A stretch of DNA of 12,695 nucleotides from Albidovulum sp. Its GTDB lineage: Bacteria; Pseudomonadota; Alphaproteobacteria; Rhodobacterales; Rhodobacteraceae. Shown here one piece after another: positions 8,187 to 12,695 of this stretch (the first letter of the stretch is position 1; every line of letters starts with the position of its first letter). The stretch lies in assembly GCA_030837825.1 (NCBI GenBank), contig JAUQYB010000077.1, forward strand, positions 1 to 12,695. Direction: 5' to 3'. A program made the translations under genes and the position numbers. The notes beneath the pieces are model-generated. The model worked only from the letters and a program-made list of their open reading frames with translations, was not told where the DNA came from and made no database searches.

Positions 8187-9098
8187 TCATCCCGCGGCAG
8201 CCAGGGCGACACGGCGGTAGCCTGCGGTGCCGTGGTAGAAGCCGTCGCTGAAGGATGTGCCGGCACAGAGCAGGCCGAGCCTCGCCTCGGCCTCGGCCGG
8301 GGATGCGGCCCCGTCGAGCACGTCGCGCACCGCCCGCGCCACCGCCACCATGTCCACCGCCTGCGGCATCAGCCGCAGGTGGGTCACCCCCATCCCGGCC
8401 AGCGCGGGAATCTCCGGCAGCAGGTTCAGGTAGCTTTCCGACTGGGTCTGGATGCCGTTCACCCTGAGGATCGGCCGGTCGTCCCGGGTCTTCAGCGGCA
8501 TCCCGTCGGGGTCGTCCTCGCAGACGAAGAGGCAGTTGTCCTTGGTCCGCCCGTGGGCCCGCGCGTGATAGCAGCGCGCCGAAACCGCCAGCGAGACCCG
8601 GCCGAAGACCTGCACCTCGACGCCGAGGCCGAGATCGCCCGCCGCCTTCGCCGCGACCGCGATCGCCTCCTTCGGCAGTTCGCCCGGCAGGCAGACATGG
8701 CTGGCACCCTGCGCCGCCATCCAGCCGATCGTCGCCTCGTTGTAGGCGTTCATGAAGGGGCCGATCCGGTGCGGCCGCCGGCCCCGGGCGTAAAGCCCCG
8801 AGGCGTTGTTGATCTCGATCTCCGGCGTCTCCATCGCGGCGAGGTCGGCAGTGGCCTTGCGCTCGCGCTTCAGCACCACCTCGGCCAGCGACGAGAGGAT
8901 CACCGTCTTGCCCGCGCGCTCCAGCCGCTCCATCACCTGCGGCAGCTCCGCCTCGAAGAAGGGCGCGCGCTTGGAACAGATCACCTCGCCCAGATAGACC
9001 TCGTCCACCGGCGCCTCGTCGGCGATCCTTGCGTAGAAGTCGCGCCGCATCTCGGCCGACCAGTGGTAGGCGACCGGCCCGAGCGTGAGTTTCCTCAT
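8187..9098 (-). CDS. ubiV: UbiV, oxygen-independent ubiquinone hydroxylation protein (U32 family)
   Basis: A 303-residue U32 peptidase-family protein. With UbiU it forms the complex that hydroxylates the ubiquinone ring without oxygen, helped by UbiT. The N-terminus (MRKLTLGPVAYHW) matches that of E. coli UbiV. All four cluster cysteines are present: Cys41 (LGEVICSKR), Cys176 (SARCYHAR), Cys189 and Cys193 (NCLFVCED). The C-x12-C-x3-C spacing equals that of E. coli Cys180, Cys193 and Cys197. FxVNGIQT-type sequence (RVNGIQTQS, about 212-220) is also typical. The start at 9098 was chosen for similarity to the E. coli N-terminus. An ATG at 9113 (MAVAD), overlapping the end of ubiU, is an alternative. 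The stop overlaps a possible ATG of nnrS. Confidence 0.95.
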   Translation of the reverse strand: MRKLTLGPVAYHWSAEMRRDFYARIADEAPVDEVYLGEVICSKRAPFFEAELPQVMERLERAGKTVILSSLAEVVLKRERKATADLAAMETPEIEINNASGLYARGRRPHRIGPFMNAYNEATIGWMAAQGASHVCLPGELPKEAIAVAAKAAGDLGLGVEVQVFGRVSLAVSARCYHARAHGRTKDNCLFVCEDDPDGMPLKTRDDRPILRVNGIQTQSESYLNLLPEIPALAGMGVTHLRLMPQAVDMVAVARAVRDVLDGAASPAEAEARLGLLCAGTSFSDGFYHGTAGYRRVALAAAG

Positions 9099-9103
9099 GT
9101 CTG

Positions 9104-10102
9104 CTACCGCCATTTCTTGGTCTCGAAGGCGCCCTGCGTCTGCTTCTGCCCTTCGGTCAACGCAACGAGGTCCGCGATGTTCGCCTCGCGCCCGGCGCGG
9201 ATGTCGTCCACCGCCTTGCGGAAGGCCGAGACGACGCTGCGGACGTAGGATTTCGACCGCTGCCGCCCCTCGATCTTGAAGGCATGGACGCCCGCGTCGA
9301 TCAGGTCCGGCAGGAGCCGCGAGAGGTTGAGGCTGATCGGCTCCTCGAAGGCATAGTAGCCCTCGGGCCGGTGCGGCGCGGTGTAGCGCCCCTTGCAGAT
9401 GGTGGGATAGCCCGCCATCTCGCCAGGCCCGAAGCGGTCGATGGTGAAGCCCGCGAGCGTCGACGACATCGTTCCGTCGGCATCGCGGACGTATTCGACA
9501 TCGGAGGCGGGCGAACAGACGCCGTCCATGTTGGTGGACTGGCCGGTGAGGTAGTTGGTCAGGCTGCACCGCCCCTCGACCATCAGCCCGTGGTTGCCGA
9601 AGATGAAGGTCTCGATCTCGCAGGGGATTTCCTTGCGGATCTGGCGGATCTCGGGGATCGTCAGGATCCGCGGCAGCACCACCCGCTTGACCCCGAAATG
9701 CTCGCAGTAATAGCGGATCGCCTCGGGGCTGGAGGCCGCCGCCTGCACCGAGAGATGCAGCCGGATGCCGGGGTGGGTGCGCATGATGTAGTCGGCCACC
9801 CCCATGTCGGCGACGATGAAGGCATCCACGCCGATCCGCGCGCCGGTGTCGGCGGCATGGCGCCAGAGGTCGACCTTGCCCGCCGGCGGATAGGTGTTGA
9901 GCGCCAGCAGCACCTTGGTGCCCCGGGCATGGGCATAGGCCACCGCCTCGGCCAGTTCCTCGGGGGTGAAGTTCAGCCCGGGGAAGTTGCGCGCGTTGGT
10001 GGCGTCCTGAAAGCCGCAATAGACGGCATCGGCCCCGGCATCGACCGCGGTGCGAAGCGCCGCCGGGGTTCCGGCCGGGCAGATCAGTTCGGCAAGGCTC
10101 AT
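9104..10102 (-). CDS. ubiU: UbiU, oxygen-independent ubiquinone hydroxylation protein (U32 family), variant cluster site
   Basis: A 332-residue U32-family partner of UbiV. The N-terminus (AELICPAGTPAALRTAVDAG) and the block GYPTICKGRY (231-240) are those of UbiU. E. coli UbiU binds a [4Fe-4S] cluster with Cys169, Cys176, Cys193 and Cys232. Here the last three are Cys179 (EGRCSL), Cys196 (GVCSPA) and Cys236, but the first position is Gly172 in FGNHGLMVEGRC, where E. coli has FGSLCIMSEGRC. His171 or the nearby Cys161 might replace it. The ATG at 10102 overlaps the ubiT stop as ATGA and has an AGGGGAG ribosome site. The end is 5 nt from the chosen ubiV start. UbiU is strongly favoured over the related TrhP or RlhA because ubiT and ubiV are adjacent. 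Confidence 0.94.
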   Translation of the reverse strand: MSLAELICPAGTPAALRTAVDAGADAVYCGFQDATNARNFPGLNFTPEELAEAVAYAHARGTKVLLALNTYPPAGKVDLWRHAADTGARIGVDAFIVADMGVADYIMRTHPGIRLHLSVQAAASSPEAIRYYCEHFGVKRVVLPRILTIPEIRQIRKEIPCEIETFIFGNHGLMVEGRCSLTNYLTGQSTNMDGVCSPASDVEYVRDADGTMSSTLAGFTIDRFGPGEMAGYPTICKGRYTAPHRPEGYYAFEEPISLNLSRLLPDLIDAGVHAFKIEGRQRSKSYVRSVVSAFRKAVDDIRAGREANIADLVALTEGQKQTQGAFETKKWR

Positions 10103-10629
10103 GTCGTCTCCCCTGGGCTGGTGCCGGCGGCATAGCGCCGGCGCAACTGCGCGAGGATCGCCCGCCCCGGCGGGCCGAACATGGCCGCCGTCTCCTCGGC
10201 GATCGACCCGTCGACATCGTCCAGCGCGTTCCTCAGCCGCACCACCGCCTCGGTGTCGCCGGTTATGGCGAGATCGCGCGAGAAGAAGGCGGAATCGCCG
10301 TCCTCCTCGGAATCGAGAAGTTCCAGAAGCAGCATGAACCGGCCGCGGATCGTCGCCCCCGCGGGCGGCAGCGCGTCGCGCGGCACCGCGCGCAGGACCA
10401 GCGCCTTGGGATCGGGGCGCAGATGCAGCGCGAAGGGCAGTTCCACCGCGTCGATCACGAAATCGGTGGTCTGGTGCGGCCCGAGCCGGGCGAAGAGCGA
10501 GGGGTGGCTTGCCGCGATGCGCCGGACCACCCGGCCGAGCAGCGGCTGGACAAGCGCGGCGGAAAGCCGCGCCACGGCCCGCGACCCCGGAAGCGAGGGG
10601 AAGCGCGGCGTGTCGGTCCGGGCGGTCAT
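10099..10629 (-). CDS. ubiT: UbiT, SCP2-domain accessory protein of anaerobic ubiquinone synthesis
   Basis: A 176-residue protein, close to the 174 of E. coli UbiT. SCP2 (sterol carrier) domains bind lipids, and UbiT is thought to present the hydrophobic quinone precursor to the hydroxylating enzymes. The central stretch from FVIDAVELPFALHLRP (about 57-72) through IRGRFMLLLELLDSEEDGD (about 93-111) to SRDLAITGDTEAVVRLRNAL (about 116-135) has the SCP2 pattern, including the GDxEAxxxLxNAL ending. The ATG at 10629 overlaps the stop of the cyclo-ligase gene as ATGA and has AAGGAG eight nt upstream. Its stop overlaps the ubiU start. Identification rests on domain pattern, length and the ubiT-ubiU-ubiV order. 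Confidence 0.93.
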   Translation of the reverse strand: MTARTDTPRFPSLPGSRAVARLSAALVQPLLGRVVRRIAASHPSLFARLGPHQTTDFVIDAVELPFALHLRPDPKALVLRAVPRDALPPAGATIRGRFMLLLELLDSEEDGDSAFFSRDLAITGDTEAVVRLRNALDDVDGSIAEETAAMFGPPGRAILAQLRRRYAAGTSPGETT

Positions 10630-11324
10630 GGGCGGGGCTCCTTCTCGGCCTGCACGCCGGCCTCGGTCAGGATGAGGTCGAGCGCGATGTCGTGCGGTTG
10701 CGGGTAGATCGTCCCCAGCCGCGCCGATTGCAACCCGATTCCGATGGTGAAGGGGCGCGGCAAAAGCGCCGCAAGGGTGCGGTCGAAATAGCCTCCGCCG
10801 TAGCCCAGCCGGTAGGCGCCCTCGGTCCAGCCGAGGAACGGCGCCAGCGCGATGTCGGGATGCAGCCGCTCGGCTTCGGGCGGCGGGATCGGGATGTTCC
10901 AGTCGCCCCGCACCATCTTCGTCTCCGGCGTCCAGCGGCGGAAGACCAGCGGCGCCGCCTTCACCTCGACCACCGGCAGCGCGACGATGACCCCGGCTCC
11001 GTGCAGCTCGGCCATCACCGGCCTGAGGTCGAACTCTCCCTTGATCGGCCAGTAGCCGGAGAACACGCGGCCCCCGGCGCCGCCGAATCTTTCATCGAGA
11101 AGCGCGCGCAGATGCCCGGCCAGCGCCCGGCCCACCGTCGCCCGCGCCTCGACGCTGATCGCCAGCCGCTCGGCCCTCAGCCGCTCGCGTTCCGCCCGGC
11201 GCCAGCGGGCGACATCGCGGGCCTGGGCCGGGTCCACCGCCAGCGGGTCGAAATAGTCGGGCGCCACCTCGCCGGCCATGCAGGGGGGCGAGGCATAGCG
11301 GCCCCCCTCCTCCTCAGCAGTCAT
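10626..11324 (-). CDS. 5-formyltetrahydrofolate cyclo-ligase family protein with N-terminal extension
   Basis: A 232-residue protein. Cyclo-ligases convert 5-formyl-THF to 5,10-methenyl-THF with ATP. Family features are a basic helix ARWRRAERERLRAERL (39-54), FSGYWPIKGEFDLRPVM (88-104) and the signature YRLGYGGGYFDRTLA (171-185). E. coli YgfA has about 180 residues, and the extra length here is mostly an N-terminal tail of some 35 residues with the short motif ASPPCMAGEVAPDYFDP (11-27). In many members a Phe-Asp pair precedes the glycine-rich signature; here the equivalent reads Trp166-Thr167 (LGWTEGAYRLG), so normal catalysis is likely but not certain. The ATG at 11324 overlaps the DUF488 stop as ATGA and has AAAGGAGG six nt upstream, which settles the start. 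Its role among ubiquinone and NO genes is unexplained. Confidence 0.9.
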   Translation of the reverse strand: MTAEEEGGRYASPPCMAGEVAPDYFDPLAVDPAQARDVARWRRAERERLRAERLAISVEARATVGRALAGHLRALLDERFGGAGGRVFSGYWPIKGEFDLRPVMAELHGAGVIVALPVVEVKAAPLVFRRWTPETKMVRGDWNIPIPPPEAERLHPDIALAPFLGWTEGAYRLGYGGGYFDRTLAALLPRPFTIGIGLQSARLGTIYPQPHDIALDLILTEAGVQAEKEPRP

Positions 11325-11710
11325 GGCCTGCCTCCTTTCGCCTCTGCCGCCAGCGCCGCCTCCAGGTGGCCGGCCAGCACCACGGCCTGATTGTGGTCGC
11401 GATCCTTCGCCCCGTAAAGCAGCACCACCGGCCCCTTCCGGCACCAGGCAAGGCAGCGCTCCACCGCCTTGGGGGCGGCGTCAAGCTCCGCGCGATAGCG
11501 GGCCTCGAACGCCTCCCATTTCGCGCTTTCATGGTGGAACCAGCGGCGCAACTCGTGGCTCGGCGCCACCTCGGGGATCCACTCGTCGAGCGCCAGCGCC
11601 TCCTTGCGGATGCCGCGCGGCCAGAGCCGGTCGACCAGAAGCCGCGCCGCCAGGCCGGTGTCCGCGCCGTCATAGAGCCGCGCGGTGCTTATGCCAGCCG
11701 CGCCGGTCAC
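11321..11710 (-). CDS. DUF488 family protein (YeaO-like)
   Basis: A 129-residue cytoplasmic protein of the DUF488/YeaO family, whose biochemical function is not established. Family blocks are RLLVDRLWPRGIRKEALALD (23-42), WIPEVAPSHELRRWFHH (about 44-60), WEAFEARYRAEL (65-76) and a C-terminal VVLLYGAKDRDHNQAVVLAGHL (94-115). The start is GTG at 11710. An in-frame stop lies just two codons upstream, so no longer form is possible. The start overlaps the stop of the small ORF ahead of it as GTGA and lacks a well-placed ribosome site, which points to translation by re-initiation from the upstream ORF. The stop overlaps the next gene start. It fills the operon between the hemerythrin and the cyclo-ligase. 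Confidence 0.92.
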   Translation of the reverse strand: MTGAAGISTARLYDGADTGLAARLLVDRLWPRGIRKEALALDEWIPEVAPSHELRRWFHHESAKWEAFEARYRAELDAAPKAVERCLAWCRKGPVVLLYGAKDRDHNQAVVLAGHLEAALAAEAKGGRP

Positions 11711-11814
11711 CCCTCACCGTCGCCGAGAATGTCGGGCGTCCTGACCGAACGGGCAGAGGCCCGGCGGCGGTCGGCGCGGGCCTTTTTGGCACGCGGGAAA
11801 TGCCGCTCAGCCAT
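11707..11814 (-). CDS. Small basic hypothetical protein (35 aa)
   Basis: A 35-codon ORF beginning MAERHFPRAKKARADRRRAS and ending in an acidic tail (DILGDGEG). Its ATG overlaps the hemerythrin stop by 8 nt and its TGA overlaps the GTG start of DUF488. It fills the only gap in this part of the operon, and no larger gene covers it. I do not recognise a family. The many arginines and lysines could bind nucleic acid or may simply reflect GC-rich composition. The main argument for translation is that DUF488 seems to need a ribosome arriving at this stop codon. It could instead be a translated leader with no functional product. Confidence 0.5.
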   Translation of the reverse strand: MAERHFPRAKKARADRRRASARSVRTPDILGDGEG

Positions 11815-12295
11815 GCCCGCTGGCCCCCGGCTCGAACTGCGGGAAAAGCACGTCGTTCTCCAGCCTGACGTGCTCCTCGAGGTCGCCGATGAATTCCGCG
11901 AGCCCGGCATAGAGCGCGGTCCAGGTGCCGCAGGCGCCATCGGGCAGCGCCAGCCCGCCGGTCACGCGGCGGATTTCGGTGACATCGGTGCCGTGGTCGT
12001 CATGGTCGGCGCGCATCCGCGCGATCGGGTGCTCCAGCCCGGGCATGCCGCCTTTGCGGATCGCCGGAAAGAGGATCAGTTCCTCCTTCTTCATGTGCAC
12101 CTCCAGCTCGCCGATCAGCCGCCGCAACAGTTCGGCAAGCCCCTCGGGCACGCTCTCGGCGCCGAAATGCACGTTCTCCACCTTCTCGGCCATGCTGGCC
12201 AGCCGCGGCAACTGCTCGCGGTGGCGGGCGTGGTAGCGCTCTTCGATGTAGAGCGTGAGCTGGGCCGCGTCTTCAGTCGGGACGAGATGTGTCAT
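11807..12295 (-). CDS. Hemerythrin-domain protein, RIC/YtfE-like but without the N-terminal ScdA domain
   Basis: A 162-residue four-helix di-iron protein. It resembles the C-terminal hemerythrin domain of RIC (YtfE/ScdA/DnrN), which repairs iron-sulfur clusters after nitric oxide damage. The opening helix YIEERYHARHREQLPRL corresponds to the YtfE helix with FHxxHREQLPEL. Likely iron ligands are His22 or His25, His67 and Glu71 (VHMKKEE), His98 (MRADHDDHG), and His142 and Glu146 (EEHVRLENDVLFP). The usual N-terminal domain of about 60 residues with its cysteines is missing, and an in-frame stop five codons upstream of the ATG shows it is not merely misannotated. The ATG at 12295 has AAAGG about eight nt upstream. 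It is probably the first well-supported gene of the operon. Confidence 0.9.
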   Translation of the reverse strand: MTHLVPTEDAAQLTLYIEERYHARHREQLPRLASMAEKVENVHFGAESVPEGLAELLRRLIGELEVHMKKEELILFPAIRKGGMPGLEHPIARMRADHDDHGTDVTEIRRVTGGLALPDGACGTWTALYAGLAEFIGDLEEHVRLENDVLFPQFEPGASGHG

Positions 12296-12310
12296 GGGCG
12301 GGACCTTTCA

Positions 12311-12520
12311 TCAGCGGAGGGTCGGGATGACGGCGGCCGTTTTCCCGGCCGCGTCCTTCGCCGCGGTGCCTGTCGGGACGCCGGCCTGGGCAGCGGCGTC
12401 CGCTTCGGCCCGGGCCTCGGCGCAGGCGCAACGGCAGGAGCCTGAGACGCGCGGCGCCTCTGCCTGACCGGAGGTCGCACCGCCGGACCCGTGCCTGGGG
12501 GAGTTGGGTTGTGACATCAT
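12311..12520 (-). CDS. Doubtful small ORF with a Cys-rich CRCAC motif (69 aa)
   Basis: A 69-codon ORF starting with two ATGs (12520 and 12517) and ending 15 nt before the hemerythrin start. The product is rich in Ala, Gly and Ser and contains SGSCRCACAEARAEA near residues 26-40. There is no clear domain, signal peptide or strong ribosome site. Position and direction fit the first gene of the operon, and no competing gene covers 12296-12622. Low complexity and the weak ribosome site leave real doubt, and it may be only the untranslated leader of the operon. Confidence 0.3.
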   Translation of the reverse strand: MMSQPNSPRHGSGGATSGQAEAPRVSGSCRCACAEARAEADAAAQAGVPTGTAAKDAAGKTAAVIPTLR

Positions 12521-12564
12521 GTCGGGGCTTTCATCCGCGTTAACGGGATTCGCGCTTGCAATCC

Positions 12565-12593
12565 TCTCTAGCCCCCCTAATAGGTACTGTAAA
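12565..12593 (-). promoter_or_regulatory. Candidate sigma-70 promoter of the hemerythrin-ubiTUV-nnrS operon
   Basis: Read on the minus strand, TTTACA (12593-12588) matches five of six -35 positions. After a 17-nt spacer comes TAGAGA (12570-12565), which matches three of six -10 positions. Transcription would begin near 12558, upstream of the small ORF and the hemerythrin gene. The -35 lies inside the palindrome at 12579-12601. Pattern evidence only. Confidence 0.4.
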
Positions 12594-12601
12594 TGCCAAT
12601 T
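12579..12601. promoter_or_regulatory. Candidate NsrR operator (23-bp imperfect palindrome)
   Basis: AATAGGTACTG-T-TAAATGCC-type sequence: two 11-bp halves around a central T at 12590, pairing at seven of eleven positions. The right half (AAATGCCAATT) resembles the NsrR half site AAATGCATnTT. The left half is weaker. It lies 21 bp upstream of the nsrR start and over the candidate -35 of the divergent operon, where a repressor would block that promoter and could regulate nsrR itself. No FNR-type TTGAT-N4-ATCAA box is visible in this gap. Confidence 0.45.
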
Positions 12602-12622
12602 CAGGCGGAGCCGCCGGCGACC

Positions 12623-12695
12623 ATGCGACTGACCTCCTTCACCGATTACGGGCTGCGCATGCTCATGCGCATGGCCGGCGCGCCCGGGCGCGCCG
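12623..12695 (+). CDS. nsrR: Rrf2-family repressor NsrR (partial, N-terminus only)
   Basis: Only the first 24 codons are in the window, beginning MRLTSFTDYGLRMLMRMAG. This matches the start of E. coli NsrR (MQLTSFTDYGLRALIYMAS) closely, including the TDYGLR block of the winged helix. NsrR is an iron-sulfur repressor that releases DNA when nitric oxide damages its cluster. Other Rrf2 proteins such as IscR or RirA begin differently (for example LTTKGRYA in IscR), so NsrR is favoured, and the divergent hemerythrin and nnrS genes agree. The cluster cysteines lie outside the window and cannot be checked. Confidence 0.88.
   Translation, partial: MRLTSFTDYGLRMLMRMAGAPGRA

Noticed and set aside
9114..10217. 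Extension of the ubiV frame upstream through ubiU
   Set aside because: The frame stays open by chance in GC-rich DNA. UbiV similarity begins at MRKLTLGP, and ubiU occupies the region in a different frame.
11325..11444. Longer start for the cyclo-ligase gene (40 extra residues)
   Set aside because: It overlaps the DUF488 coding region, is Gly/Arg/Ala-rich, and the ATG at 11324 has a strong ribosome site and an ATGA overlap.
11770..11800. GC-rich stem with TTTTT loop that looks like part of a terminator
   Set aside because: The T run is in the loop, not after the stem, the stem has a mismatch, and it lies inside the operon where transcription must continue.
12513..12523. Short palindrome GACAT-C-ATGTC
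   Set aside because: The arms are only five bases and fall on the double ATG of the small ORF. It is too short to call an operator without other copies.
1..12695. tRNA or rRNA genes, insertion sequences, CRISPR arrays, prophage
   Set aside because: No spaced direct repeats, terminal inverted repeats, transposase or integrase frames, or tRNA-like cloverleaf sequences were seen. Coding genes fill nearly the whole window.

Overview
The window is GC-rich chromosomal DNA with dense genes and overlapping start and stop codons. It most likely comes from a denitrifying or nitrate-respiring alphaproteobacterium of the Paracoccus/Rhodobacter type. The main reasons are a fused NarK1-NarK2 transporter next to narG, a divergent cysteine-free FNR/CRP regulator like Paracoccus NarR, and an NnrS gene. 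The placement rests on gene content and remembered family features, not on a database search.

Left part (1-6935): the minus strand carries narK (a fusion of two nitrate/nitrite transporter domains, 910 residues) followed 16 nt later by narG (respiratory nitrate reductase alpha subunit). narG runs off the left edge after 1078 codons, so narHJI probably lie beyond it. A 253-bp divergent region separates narK from a plus-strand FNR/CRP regulator (narR-like). It holds two FNR-type boxes (TTGAT-N4-ATCAR), a consensus -35 for the regulator whose -10 is covered by the perfect box, and a run of overlapping inverted repeats in front of narK.

Right part (6958-12695): one compact minus-strand operon, read from right to left. 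It contains a doubtful small Cys-containing ORF, a stand-alone hemerythrin of the RIC/YtfE type, a 35-residue basic ORF, a DUF488 (YeaO-like) protein, a 5-formyltetrahydrofolate cyclo-ligase-like protein, ubiT, ubiU, ubiV and nnrS. Six of the seven junctions from the hemerythrin to nnrS have overlapping start and stop codons, and ubiU/ubiV are 5 nt apart, so the genes are almost certainly co-transcribed and partly translationally coupled. Divergent from the operon is the start of an Rrf2-family gene that matches NsrR. The gap between them carries a 23-bp imperfect palindrome like an NsrR operator, lying over the candidate -35 of the operon.

Taken together, the window joins nitrate uptake and reduction (narK, narG, narR) to nitric oxide response (nsrR, hemerythrin, nnrS) and to the oxygen-independent ubiquinone hydroxylation system (UbiT, UbiU, UbiV), which supplies quinone for anaerobic nitrate respiration. 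The points most worth a second look are the placement of ubiTUV inside an apparently NO-controlled operon, the UbiU in which the first of four expected iron-sulfur cysteines is a glycine, and the small unexplained genes of that operon.
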